Positions 1 to 10,963 of a DNA stretch of 64,000 nt are shown piece by piece (position 1 is the stretch's first letter; each line of letters begins with the position of its first letter). A model generated the notes under the pieces. The model saw nothing but the letters and a program-made list of their open reading frames with translations, was not told the origin of the DNA and did not search any database. Position numbers and translations under genes: made by a program. Location: contig JAVMKO010000003.1 of the NCBI GenBank assembly GCA_032164245.1, forward strand, positions 134,414,424 to 134,478,423, given 5' to 3'. The stretch is from Sternotherus odoratus. Its lineage: Eukaryota > Chordata > Testudines > Kinosternidae.

Positions 1-1516
1 GCTCTGGCTTTGCTGCCGCCCCAAGCACACACCAAAAAAAAACCCCATCGGGGTGCAGGGCAGCCAGTGAACCAACATCACCTCCCCCCGTCGCAGGGTG
101 GCTGGTGAACCAACCACCCCTCCCCATATTTCCTATGGATGGTGATTATCTGGGATTTTATTAACCAGGATTATTTTTTCCCTATCATCCTGGATAATCG
201 AGTCTCTACTGTATTTTGAATAGCAAGAACAGAACAATTTTCATTGTTTAAAGTAGGTTAGACTGAAATATTAATGGAACAGAACATTGTGACAAGAGCA
301 TCTCCTGTTGCTTCAGCTTTGATGTATTTATGGAACGTAAATATGATGAAAAGCCAATGATTTTCAAAGGAGACAATGGTGCTGTTAAAATGTCTTTTTA
401 TGACACTTTCAATTGGCTTTAGTATATATAAAATATCTGTGTTTCTAAGATGTTTGTTACAGTTATTCACTCTACTACAATAACGATACCATATTGCCAG
501 CTGCGTCATTAGAGAGCTGGCCTATTATTTGTTCAGTCTATCAGAGGACCTTGTCCATACAGGAAAGGTTGTCAAGGTGCAGATCTTCCCCAAAGCACCC
601 ACCCACGTAACTGGTTTAAATTAAAAAAAAAAGGGTAGGGGAAAAAAAGGAACCAGTCACTAAGTCCAGAAGGCATGGAGCAGTAGATGATCCACTAGTT
701 TCCATGGTTCTCCTGCTACATTGTCCAATATATCAATGCAGTGGCTGATCCACTAAACCAAACCACCACTGCATGCAGTGGCAAGGAAGCTCCTGCAGAG
801 AACGAAAGTGCTGTGCAGGATGCTGAAATCTTGCCCACCCTATCCCATATAGCAAAGTATAGCTCCCTTCATGGTTATGGGAAGATAGGGGCCAACTAAG
901 GATTTGCCTCTTATTGAAAGGCTGGGTTTGACTGGCTTAATTTCTTTACTTTTACCAGTGTACAACTGTCCGGCATCTGTTTTAGCTAGCAAAAAAAAAA
1001 TCAATTTTATATGATTAATACACATTTGCACCACTAATGCAAATCATTTCAACATTTCAATTATATCAGTACTATAGCCACAGAAATTTCTTGGCTTCCT
1101 CGCACTGAATACAAGGCTTTTCCCCCTTGATTCTTCTGAAGCAAAACATAGAGGTCTTGGAAGGACCCTAGATCTTGCATTCTGAGCACTTTAAAGCTCT
1201 TCAGTATGGTGTGTGAATTCTTTCCTGTCATGGAAGGGGATCCAGAGCTACCACCAAAATGTAGAGGGTCCAAAGGATATAGAAAAATTCTGTCCTGGAT
1301 CATGCAGGTCTGTGACTCTAAGTGGACAGAATTATTCTGTTTCCTTGTTTATGTATCAACTTCACAGACTGCAATACAGTTCTACAAATAGGGTTTATGA
1401 ACTTCTGTGTTGGTGCAGCATAAGCAAAAGTACAAGAGGTTTTGGCTCATGTAAAGACATTGATTTTAAATGTTTTAAGGGCAGAGGGAAATGGAGAAAA
1501 ATGGCGGAAGTAAATA
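1..1516. other. Unique AT-rich DNA, no gene recognised
   Basis: No coding region could be supported here. The reading frames are short, lack family motifs and overlap on both strands. The first ~120 bases are GC-richer and contain a near-duplicate phrase (GCAGGGCAGCCAGTGAACCAAC and GCAGGGTGGCTGGTGAACCAAC at about 56-110), which suggests a repeat fragment cut by the window edge. I could not assign it to a family. Confidence 0.5.
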
Positions 1517-1518
1517 TA

Positions 1519-1841
1519 CAGGAGAACCTCAGAGTTACAAACAACTTAGGAATGGACGTTGTTCATAACTGAACAAAGTGTTATGGTTCTTTCAAAAGTT
1601 TACAACTGAACATTGACTTAATACAGCTTTAAAACTTAATGCAGAAAAAAAATGCTGCTTTCCCTTTATTTTTAGTAGTTTGCGTTTAACAGTACTGTAC
1701 TCTATTTGCCTTTTTGTGTGTGTGTGGGGGGGGGGAATGTCTCTGCTGCTAACTAATTGTGTACTTCTGGTTCCAAATGACATTTGTGTGGTTGACTGAT
1801 CAGGTTGTAACTCTGGTGTTCTTAACTCTGAAGTTCTACTG
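1519..1841. mobile_element. Tc1/mariner-class MITE, pogo/Tigger-like
   Basis: A 323-bp non-coding element is bounded by imperfect terminal inverted repeats. The left end reads CAGGAGAACCTCAGAGTTAC, and the right end reverse-complemented reads CAGTAGAACTTCAGAGTTAA. A TA dinucleotide flanks each end (1517-1518 and 1842-1843), the target duplication expected of Tc1/mariner/pogo elements. There is no transposase reading frame, so it is non-autonomous. A TG/G-run microsatellite lies inside at about 1717-1736. The family is inferred from the TA duplication and TIR style; the exact subfamily is not known to me. Confidence 0.75.
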
Positions 1842-1843
1842 TA

Positions 1844-4225
1844 AAATTATGGAGCCACCATTAGCAAGCCCATACATAGTTAAGCTTTGTTGGAGAATTG
1901 TGTAATGAATTGTGTAGTCAAATATGTACTAAGTAATGTTAGAGGAAATATTACATAGAATACTAAGAATATCTGAAGGAATTTTTTCTTTTTGTATGTA
2001 TTTCTGCTGCTTTAGAGCATCAGATTTTGCTGAAACTGTTTGTAAATCAGAAAACTGGTTTGTCTCTCATATATACAATTCTTGACCAAATGGATAGCAG
2101 GGTAAAGAAGAGAGATGTTAGCTTATTAACTTGAGTTAGTTATTGTGATTTATGCAGGAGAATCTTTTAATTAATTATTAGGGGGTTACAATGGAATATA
2201 TATGGATAAAGACACAGATGAGGTAACTTTCTATAGTGAGTCTGCACAACGTTACAGAACAGGGGATTAAAAACAAACAAAAAAAACCCAGATGATTGAC
2301 ATAATAGTGGAGAAGATACAGAGGAAAAATAGCCAAGCATAGCAGAGATTTGAAGAGAGTCACCCTGTCCCCAAGAAAGGGAACTTGAACATTTCCATTT
2401 CTTGCCTTATATTTTTTTTGCATCTTTATGTAATTCAAAGGCGATAGTAGCATAGTCTTAAAACATATATAATAAAGACTAAAATACATTTTAAGCCTAA
2501 ATTGAAGTGGATCTGGTTCTCACCCAACAAGTTTGACACTGCCATTTAAAGTTGAACTTAAAATCTCTGTTTCACAGTATAATAGATTAATCTATTGTTC
2601 AAGTTTAGCATGACATATTAATTTTCTGAATAAAACAGTTTCTTACATTGCCAGAGAAAACTATTTTTTTACATCACAATATTAAAAAATCCATCACTTG
2701 TTCTCGGCTTTGATTATCTCAGTGATAGACCCCCACAGACTCTTCATATATTCCATATTTAAAAATGTAATTTGTAATTAAATCTGATTTCAAACTGATT
2801 TAAAGAAGCTGGATTGTAATAAGAAAAGCTCTTAACAGTCACATCTAGAGGTTATGGTGATAGTTAGAACTATGCCAGTAAATCAGGTGATTCATAAGTA
2901 GCATCATTGTGACATCAGAAGTCGCAACCAATCAATCTTTCCACTGCAATGTGCTGTCATTCAATGAAGTGGAGAGGGCCTAACATTTTCTAACATTCTT
3001 AGGTAGGCAGCAGAATCTGCATGCATAGATAAAAACCCTGACAGCAAAGGGTAGGTGAAAACCATCACACCTATAGAAGACATATGGGGCGGCCCCTTTC
3101 CCCACAGCAACATAATTTCTTTAATCTAAAGTGTGTACGGACGGTCAGAAGTGGGATGGAAAAATAGTTAAAATAAACAGGAAGAATCCTGGAATCCATG
3201 ACTTGCATGAGCTACAATATTCTACCAAATGCACAGGAAAATTGTGGAGCGGCAGCAACTGGCTGAGACCAAAACATTCAGCTGGATTAACTTCCCCATG
3301 TTCTCAGGAATTCCTGAAGCACCTTAGAGTTTCTCCACTAACCTCAACTCAGAATGCCTATAAGGTTCAGAAGCTCCACCAGAACTCCCAGTCCTCCTGG
3401 TAACAACAGAACTTGAGGAACACAGACTGGTTATGGAGCCCATAGGTACCCCATCGTACGTCTAAACACTACAACGTTCCCTGTTACTTAGCTCCTCCAT
3501 GGTTCTCTGCATAACACCGGGGGCTCTCTGCTAGCTCTCTTTCTTTGTATGGAAAATATTTCAAATGTCTTAAAAAATAATCAAGAAAATCCCCAGGCAG
3601 AAACCAAGCAAAACAAATAATTAAAATCTGGGAGTAACATTGACAGTACATATAAGATTTTTTAAAATTCAGAATAATGCTGCAGTTATTAAAAAACAAA
3701 CAAAATCAAACATTAGAAACCAGGACAATTCAGAGTTACGGTCAAAATAAAAGACAGCCTAACATTTGAAAGTGGGCATGTCCCTCTGCCTCCCCACAGT
3801 GAGGAAGCAAAACAAAACTATTCTCAATGAAGAGCTATCCATCCAAAACCGCTTCAACTCTGTGACCACTGATACTAGGATCCTTTGCTCTGAATTGTGA
3901 AGTTGTTGTGCAAAGTCTGGTCACCTTTACAAACATCCCCACACACAGATATACTTTACAAATTCCTGGTTAAACAAGTAGCATAATGAAGGCCATCATG
4001 CCCCATTCTTCTTTAAGACTGGATGGGACACCAATTATCAGTATATAAAGAGCTAGTATCACTGCTGGGACCCAGTTCATGAAATCATAGTACTTTCATG
4101 ACTGAAAAAGAGCATGTTAACATGGGGACAAAGCCGGACATTATAAATAAGAGTCCTTACGAGTAGAATGTCTTCTCCAAGTTTAAGATTTCTGAAGTCA
4201 GAGATGACAAACAAGCTTTTGTGCA
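1844..4225. other. Unique DNA without recognised gene
   Basis: About 2.4 kb of AT-rich sequence holds only short overlapping frames on both strands. No splice-bounded exon with protein-family similarity was recognised. It could be intronic or intergenic. Confidence 0.5.
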
Positions 4226-4560
4226 AGGAACTGCACAGTGACTAGAGTTCTTTGAGATACATGTCCCTGTGCACATTCCATGGCGTGTGGGTGCCCAAGT
4301 TTGGAGCCTTTTGACCAGCAGTGTGCACTGCAGTCATGCATGCGTCCTGAACATCCTCACACCAACAGCATAAACGGGCAGAATGGGCAAACTGTCACTA
4401 TTTCCTTTCCATCAGAGAATCCTGGTGATACAGAGGTAATGGGGATGGAAGGCAGGTTTGGAATGTGCATATCTCAAAGAACTCCAGCTACTGTACAGGT
4501 AAGTAATTTTCTTTCCCTTTTGAGAGACTGTCCTTATCCACATTCCCCTTATAGTGATTT
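4226..4560. mobile_element. Old DIRS-like terminal repeat relic
   Basis: Two inverted copies of one motif lie about 200 bp apart. Around 4240-4282 the sequence is GAGTTCTTTGAGATAC...ACATTCCA. Around 4458-4512 the reverse complement reads TTACTTACCTG...GAGTTCTTTGAGATATGCACATTCCA. A third, direct copy (TTTTGAGAGACTG...CACATTCCCCTTATAGTG) follows at about 4518-4557. The same three-part layout with closely related sequence occurs at 9073-9417, next to a tyrosine-recombinase gene. I therefore read this as a more diverged terminal structure of the same DIRS-like family. The body may continue beyond the LTR element inserted at 4910. Confidence 0.5.
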
Positions 4561-4909
4561 GCAAGCTGTGGACAGATGCAATGGAGGTGGGACCTTAGAC
4601 CTTAAGAGAACAGGGATAATATTACACACCTTTTCCAATCACATAATCTTATCTAAAGGTTTCAGTGATCGTGTAATCTGTCATAAGCATGTGACTAAAT
4701 CCCCAGGTAGCCGCTTTAAATATTTCCACAACAGAAATATATCAGCTATAATGCCTGAGCTCTGGTAGAATAAATGCTGAATGAAGCAGGAGAATCCACA
4801 TTAACCACTTATTAAACAGGCACTCACAAAAAGTCATATATGCACCTAACTGGATAAAGATCTAAAAGATTTCACCCTTTGCAAATTAACATTCCAAAGC
4901 ATGTCTGAC

Positions 4910-5382
4910 TGTCACGGGGCGGCACACGCTTCCTTCCCCTTGCCCCTGTGCCCCGTGCTTAGGCTGGTCAAAGATAGGCTTGTAGACACCCCTCTGGTGC
5001 TTCCCCCATGCTCTTTTATTTACAGTGCCTTCAAAGTCCCCACATCCCCAACATCAGGCCCCTCACAGATCTCTCCCCAGGTCCTCTGGCCCCTCGAGGC
5101 TTGTATCCCCCAGCAGAGACAGAGCTAGGTATCCCCTGTCCTCCTGCCTGACTAGCCTCCCCTGACTGCCCCTCAGTCAGGGCTTTTCTACTCCTTTCTG
5201 CTCCCTGCCCCAGCTGTGCTCAATCTCTCCAGCCAGGGGCTGTGAGCTAGCCTTCATTAAGGCTCCCAGCTGGGCTTCTTGCAGGCTGCTCCCTGCATCG
5301 ACCCCTGGCCCTGCTATCCCCAAGCAGGGCTTAGCTTGCAGGGGCAGGGCATTCTCAGGGTTTTTACCCTTGCCCTGCCACA
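4910..5382 (-). repeat. 3' LTR of the gag-pro element
   Basis: This 473-bp long terminal repeat nearly duplicates 7270-7742. The differences I can see are in CCCCCATG versus CACCCGTG, GATCTCTCCCC versus GACCTCTTCCC, and CCTGACTAG versus CCTGGCTAG. It borders the target duplication CTGAC on its outer side and the polypurine tract on its inner side. Confidence 0.93.
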
Positions 5383-5397
5383 CATCTCCCCCCCTTC
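5383..5397 (-). other. Polypurine tract
   Basis: On the minus strand the sequence GAAGGGGGGGAGATG lies directly against the 3' LTR. This is the expected plus-strand primer for reverse transcription. The gag-pro stop codon (TGA, 5398-5396) overlaps its upstream end, so no coding room is left for pol in this copy. Confidence 0.8.
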
Positions 5398-7216
5398 ACT
5401 GAGCCACCAGGCTCCATCTGCCCCTACCTCTTTTTGGCCGGGCAAACTCACTTCTCTCTGGGAGCTCTTGTCCCCTTACTGTGGGCTCCTGTGGACCATC
5501 CATGGGGTCTTCAGGCCCCCGCCCACATCCTCCGTAAGGGCAGGTCTCCCGCCCATGCCCCTTCGCCTGGCAGAGGCTGCACCCTTGCCCTAGGGGTGTC
5601 TGGTCAGCTAGGTACCCCACCTCGGGGTTCTGTTGCCTATCCCCCTGGCCCTTGTCCTCCTCCTCTTCTGGAGGACCACTCTCTGTGCACACCTCCCCAG
5701 ACTGTTTTTCTGCCCCATACAGCCAGCACTCTTGTCTGGCCTTAGCTTGCTGTCTAGGAGTTTCCTTTTCACATTCATCCCTGTCCCCGGGCACAGCAGA
5801 GGTGGAGGACTTGGGGTTTCTGGCCCAGCCCTCCTCTTCCCCTTGTGGTCCCTTCTCTCCCCACACAGGTTCCCTGCTATCCCCTTCTCTTTTATTTCCC
5901 TTCTGTGGTCTAGGGGCTCTCATCTCTTTCAGGGGTTCCTTCGCCCCCATGCCCCTATCCCCTTTTTCACTTGGGTTCTCCCTGCTCCCTTCCTTGGGAC
6001 TCCCCTTCTGACCATCCACCTTCCCAGCAGGGGGTTCCCAGTCATTTCCCAGCAGGACTGGGCAGGGTAATCTCTCCACTACCCCTACCTGTTGCCATCG
6101 GAAACGCCCCTGTGCCTCCAGGGGCACTCGGGCCATCCGGTAGTGCCGGGTATCCCCGTGGATACACCGGAGGGTCACCCTCTTTCCTGGGACCATCCAG
6201 TGTGCCTTGACTAGATCCCTATGGACTAGTGAGTGGGAGGAGGCAGAGTCCACCAGACTCTTTTGTGGTCTCCTCCCCACTAACAAGGGTACGGTGGCTA
6301 AGGGCCGCTTTCCTGGTCCCTTCCACCCCTCAGTCCACCCACAGAAGTCCCCTAGTCCGCACTCCATTTGAGGGCAGTCCCGTTTTATATGTCCAGTGCG
6401 CCCGCACTGCCAGCAGGTCCGTTCATGGCTGCAGGCGGTCCCAGGATCGGGCCCCTTCTTGGGCGCAGGTTCCGGGAGGTTCTTTCCAGGTCCTGCTCCC
6501 CTAATAGGCTTCCCTGCCCTCCTGGGCGCCTCTGCCTCTATGTACTCCTCTGTCAGACGGACGGCGTCTGCTATGCGAGCTGGCTGGTGCCGCCGGACCC
6601 AGACACGCACTGAGTCCGGGAGCCCCTGGAGAAACTGCTCCAGGATCACCTGGTCCATTATTTCTTCAATTGTCTGGGCCGCAGGCCTTAGCCACTTAGT
6701 TGCCCAGTTCGTTAATTTCTGAGCAAATGCCCTTGGCCTCAGGCTCTCTGTCCAACGGGTGGCCCGGAACCGCTGGCGATATCTTTCAGTTGAGAGACCG
6801 ACCCTGTCCAAGATAGCGGCCTTCACCGTATCATAGTCCCTGGATTGGGCCTCTCCCAAAGCCATGAATGCCGCTTGGGCCTCTCCTCCTAGGTAGGGGG
6901 CTAGGCGTAAGGCCCAAGCTGTTCTCTCCCAGCCAGCGGCTGTTGCCACTCTCTCAAATGTCCCTAGAAAGGCGTCTGGGTCATCTGTAGGCCCCATCTT
7001 ACAGAGTCCCCACCCTGCAGTCCTGGTTCCGTCCCCGCTCACTGGACTCACCACTTGCTGGAGGATCTGCTGCTGGGCCGCTGACTGCTCCTTGATGAAC
7101 CCTTGGAGGGCTCGTTGTTGCTCCTGCTGCCACTCCATCAGGGATTGCCTCTCTGTTTGGTGGGACTGCTGTAGCGCCTGCACTGCAGTAACCAGTCATT
7201 TCAGGGTCTCCTCCAT
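5396..7216 (-). pseudogene. Gag-protease polyprotein, SCAN-like capsid
   Basis: The open frame of about 595 codons runs from 7183 to 5396. The best methionine start is at 7216-7214, in frame, but codon 7 is TGA (7198-7196), so I call it a pseudogene; a later in-frame ATG exists about 15 codons into the open frame. Numbering from 7183: a Gln-rich N-terminus (1-50); a Gag region at 70-130; then a SCAN-like stretch at about 135-215 (RQRFRATRW, WATKWLRP, LEQFLQGLP, WVRRHQP). A CCHC knuckle CWQCGRTGHIKRDC lies at 257-270. A retroviral-type aspartic protease follows, with VDSASS at 311 and VLLGNDW at 376. A charged Glu/Gly-rich tail carries a second CCHC knuckle, CSLCQAKGHGRETC, at 535-548. The usual D-S/T-G active site reads DSA. 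The frame has no pol and stops at the polypurine tract. It is otherwise remarkably intact. Confidence 0.88.
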
Positions 7217-7250
7217 GCTAGCAGCCTCTGAGATCGGTGGCTAGGAGAGG

Positions 7251-7267
7251 TCCCGGAGAAGCCCCCA
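7251..7267 (-). other. Primer-binding site, tRNA-Pro-like
   Basis: Immediately inside the 5' LTR, the minus strand reads TGGGGGCTTCTCCGGGA. From general knowledge a tRNA-Pro primer site reads TGGGGGCTCGTCCGGGA, so 15 of 17 positions agree. Three bases separate it from the LTR boundary. The tRNA identity is an inference from memory of tRNA 3' ends. Confidence 0.65.
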
Positions 7268-7269
7268 CT

Positions 7270-7742
7270 TGTCACGGGGCGGCACACGCTTCCTTCCCCT
7301 TGCCCCTGTGCCCCGTGCTTAGGCTGGTCAAAGATAGGCTTGTAGACACCCCTCTGGTGCTTCACCCGTGCTCTTTTATTTACAGTGCCTTCAAAGTCCC
7401 CACATCCCCAACATCAGGCCCCTCACAGACCTCTTCCCAGGTCCTCTGGCCCCTCGAGGCTTGTATCCCCCAGCAGAGACAGAGCTAGGTATCCCCTGTC
7501 CTCCTGCCTGGCTAGCCTCCCCTGACTGCCCCTCAGTCAGGGCTTTTCTACTCCTTTCTGCTCCCTGCCCCAGCTGTGCTCAATCTCTCCAGCCAGGGGC
7601 TGTGAGCTAGCCTTCATTAAGGCTCCCAGCTGGGCTTCTTGCAGGCTGCTCCCTGCATCGACCCCTGGCCCTGCTATCCCCAAGCAGGGCTTAGCTTGCA
7701 GGGGCAGGGCATTCTCAGGGTTTTTACCCTTGCCCTGCCACA
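7270..7742 (-). repeat. 5' LTR of the gag-pro element
   Basis: This 473-bp repeat is about 99% identical to 4910-5382. On the minus strand it starts TGTGGCAGGG at 7742 and ends CGTGACA at 7270. It should carry the promoter of the element. The outer flank is the target duplication CTGAC at 7743-7747. Confidence 0.93.
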
Positions 7743-7747
7743 CTGAC

Positions 7748-9072
7748 ATTCAACATATGGAGCATAGCATCCACCTTAAAAGTGGGTGGTTCAAAGAAAA
7801 CTATAGGTAGATAAATCAGCTGGTTCAGATGCAAGTCTGTGACAACTGTCAGTAGGAGCACAGGATGTGTCCTAAAGACGCTTTGTCTGGACATAAGCTA
7901 GCACAAGTTGGGTCTGCCTAAAAGCTTGCATTTCTCCACCCTTCTCTTTGAGGAGATCTTAGTCTGGGATCATTTCTGGACTCTTCCGTGCCCTGTACCT
8001 TTTTCACAGAAAGCTTCTTGTTCAACATGCCACATTTTGAAACGCGATGGTTGATGATGAGGCCCGAGAAGTTAGGGACCCAGTACTAGCTCTCTAAGGA
8101 GCAGAGAAAGCATTTAGAGGATGGCTATATGACCCAGAGCTTGAAGTTAGTCTCATTGCTTTACCCATTAAGTACATCTGGAGCAGGGCTTCTCTAGATT
8201 TGCAGGTCCTGCAAGTGAAGGACTTGCAAACAGCATATTTTCCAGGGAGAGTCCCCCAGACAAATAAATATTTTAATGCCAAACATTAAAGGGTATAGTG
8301 CCCTTGTTTGATGGGCAGTATGTAAATCCAGGGGACTAAGAAGAAGCCATCCTGGCACCAGGAAAAAAAAATCGCTATTCTGGTTAAAAATGAAACCTTT
8401 CCTAAGAAAAACTAAAATGTCAGTGGGAAACTAACTATAACTATCTATACTCTGCACAAATTTGAAAAAAGAGCCAGTTATTTTGTTAGAACTGCTCACT
8501 GCCCATGTTCATCTTGAAGCCAGGAGGCATGAGAAGAACTGAATGATGGCTGGCCTGCTCCACCCTTTTATGCCCTCGGTGCAGGACATGAGGACTCTCA
8601 AGGTGCAAGAGACTCTGAACATGGGTAAGTGGGATGCATTGCACACCGTCAGCAGACTGTGCATATGGACAATCACTCAAAGGGAAAAGGTTACAAAGGG
8701 ATAGCAGTAGCCTGTTCACTAAACCAGAAATACACTGGCTTTTACAAATTGTCCTATAGCCAGTACAAAAAGCCCTTGATCAAAACACCAGTTCAGTATG
8801 GAGACCTAATCTTGCAAACTCTTATGTGAAGGACTTGAAAGCAGCACATTTTCCAGGAAGAAAGATTAGAGGCTAGAGTCACTGAAGAGGCAGAGTTGAG
8901 GTTGTTTCAGAGCATTAAATTATACATTTCCAAATTTTTTAAATGTTGGGTTGCATTTTACTTCACTTTGAATTTCCTTTATTTTTAATACTTGTTATTT
9001 TTAATTACTACAAATTTATTTTAAGGCACTTTCATTCTTAACTCGAGTTTACCCAAGTATTTAGCCTGCAAT
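7748..9072. other. No gene; possible old DIRS-like body
   Basis: No intact frame is seen. The stretch continues the sequence interrupted by the LTR element, and its left neighbour is a DIRS-like terminal relic, so part of it may be decayed recombinase sequence. That is a weak inference. An internal direct repeat of 34 bp (30 identical) occurs at 8215-8248 and 8826-8859. Confidence 0.35.
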
Positions 9073-9417
9073 AAAACGAGGTTACTTACCTGTAACTGTT
9101 GTTCTTCGAGATGTGTTGCTCATATCCATTCCAGTTAGATGTGCACACACCGCGGGCACAATTGTCGGAAGATTTTCCCCCTAGCAACAGGCTGGGTCAA
9201 CCAGGGAGCCCCCTGGAGTGGCGCCCCCATGGCGCCGCATAAGTACCCCTGCGACCCAGCCCCCACCTCAGTTCCTTCTTGCCGGCTAATCCAACAGCGG
9301 GGAAGGAGGGTGGGTTTGGAATGGATGTGAGCAACACATCTCGAAGAACAACAGTTACAAGTAAGTAATCTCGTTTTCTTCTTCGAGTGATTGCTCACAT
9401 GCATTCCAGTTAGGTGG
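9073..9417. repeat. DIRS-like inverted and direct terminal repeats
   Basis: The segment 9073-9132 (AAAACGAGGTTACTTACCTG...CCATTCCA) is matched in inverse orientation by 9316-9376 (TGGAATGGATGTGAGC...AATCTCGTTTT). A shorter direct copy, TTCTTCGAGTGATTGC...CATTCCAGTTAGGTGG, follows at 9379-9417. The intervening ~180 bp is GC-rich. The arrangement could fold into a long hairpin and matches the terminal plus internal complementary repeats known for DIRS elements. Confidence 0.75.
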
Positions 9418-10182
9418 CTGCAAGCAATACCTAGGAGGAGGGGTCGGATTGACCCATTGCTGAGCGTAAGACCGCTGACCCAAACGCCGCCTCGTCCCTG
9501 GTCTGCTGGACTATGGCGTAGTGAGCGGCGAAGGTGTGAACGGAGGACCAGGTCGCCGCCCTGCAGATGTCCATGATCAGAACTCTCTCCCGGAAGGCCG
9601 CAGAAGATACATGCGCTCTCATGGAGTGTGCTGTTACCTGGATGGCGGGCCTGCCCGCCAGTTCGTAACAGGTGCGAATGCACGAGGTTATCCAGGAGGA
9701 GAGTCTTTGGACAGAGTCTGATCCGCCACCGCAACAAAGAGCTGTGTTGTTTTTCTAAACGGTTTTGTGCGGTCTAAATAAAATGCAAGAGCTCTTCGAA
9801 CGTCGAGCGTGTGTAATTGTTGCTCCCTTCCAGAGGTGTGGGGCTTCGGGTAGAAGACCAGCAGGAATATGTCCTGGTTAACGTGAAAGGGAGACACCAC
9901 CTTGGGAAGGAAGGATGGATGGGAGCATAGCTGCACCTTGTCCTTATGAAAAACCGTATACGGTGGTTCAGAGGTTAGCGCCATGATCTCGGTCACTCTG
10001 CGTGCCGAGGTGATTGCTACGAGGAAGGCTACATTCCAAGAGAGGTACAGTAAGGAGCATGTGGCGAGGGGCTCAAAAGGGGGCATGGTGAGGCGGGAAA
10101 GCACAAGGTTCAGGTCCCAGGGTGGGACGGGATTCTTAACCTGCGGGTAAAGTCTGTCCAGCCCTTTGAGGAATCTATAGAC

Positions 10183-10963
10183 CAGGGGTCGGGAACCTAT
10201 GGCTCGCGAGCCAGGTGTGGCTCTTTTGAGACTGTGATCTGGCTCACGGCACTATTCTGACCACGAGGCTGGGGGGCGGGGGAGGCGGCGTGGCGCGGCG
10301 CTGCGCTGACCGTGAGGCTGGGGGGCGGGGGAGGCGGCGCGGCGCGGCGCTGCGCTGACCGCGAGGCTGGGGGGCAGGGGAGGCGGCGCTGCGCTGACCG
10401 CGAGGCTGGGGGGCAGGGGAGGCGGCGCTGCGCTAACCGCGAGGCTGGGGGACGGGGGAGGCGGCGTGGCACGGCGCTGCGCTGACTGCGAGGCTGGGGG
10501 GCGGGGGAGGCGGCGTGGCGCGGCGCTGCGCTGACTGCGAGGCTGGGGGCGGGGGAGGCGGTGCGGCGCGGCGCTGCACTGACCGCGAGGCTGGGGGGCG
10601 TGTCGCTCTTCTTCCCTCACTGGAGTCGGGTCACAGCAGCGTGACCCAGCGAACAAGTAAGCACGGGGGGGGGGAAGCGGTGTGCAAGGGGGCGTTGTGG
10701 GGAGGCTGGGCTGGGAGCGGGGGTAAGCAGTGTGGGGGAGAGACCGGGCTGGGTGGGTCAGTTGGGGGGTGGGTGGGAGGGAAGGAGGTTTTGGGGGGAG
10801 AGACTGGGCTGAGTGGGTCAGTTGGGGTGGGTGGGAGGGAAGGAGAGCGCGGCCGGAGCGGTGGCGGCGGCGGCGGGGGGGGGGGGAGGGAAGGAGAGCG
10901 CGGCTGGGGCGGGGGGGGGGGCTATTATATGGCTCTCTGACTCAAAAAGGTTCCCGACCCCTG
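10183..10963. mobile_element. hAT non-autonomous element in DIRS recombinase
   Basis: A 781-bp element starts CAGGGGTCGGGAACCTATGG and ends ...AAAAAGGTTCCCGACCCCTG, a clear terminal inverted repeat of hAT type. The left flank is CTATAGAC (10175-10182) and the right flank CTAGACC (from 10964); these fit an 8-bp duplication that has lost two bases. Removing the element restores continuity of the recombinase sequence. The interior is GC-rich tandem repeat without a transposase. Confidence 0.85.
10262..10605. repeat. GC-rich minisatellite inside hAT
   Basis: About six imperfect copies of a 45-60 bp unit are present (core GCGCTGACCGCGAGGCTGGG followed by GGCGGGGGAGGCGGCG). Unit lengths vary because some copies lack part of the G-rich spacer. 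Long frames in this stretch are low-complexity artefacts. Confidence 0.8.

Larger units (their letters stand above)
4910..7742 (-). mobile_element. Young LTR retrotransposon, gag-pro only
   Basis: A complete 2,833-bp element lies on the minus strand. Two LTRs of 473 bp begin TG and end CA when read on the minus strand (TGTGGCAGGG...CCGTGACA). They differ at about five positions by eye, roughly 1%, which implies a recent insertion. The direct repeat CTGAC flanks it at 4905-4909 and 7743-7747. A primer-binding site follows the 5' LTR and a polypurine tract precedes the 3' LTR. Only Gag and a protease-like domain are encoded; reverse transcriptase, RNase H and integrase are absent, so movement must have relied on enzymes supplied in trans. 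The LTR termini and SCAN-like Gag tie it to the Gmr1-type element at 21712-26868. Confidence 0.93.

Noticed and set aside
4280..4768. A 162-codon plus-strand frame
   Set aside because: It runs through a DIRS-like inverted repeat relic and has no motif.
5434..6722. Plus-strand frames opposite gag-pro
   Set aside because: They are antisense shadows of the minus-strand gag-pro frame, which has recognisable domains.
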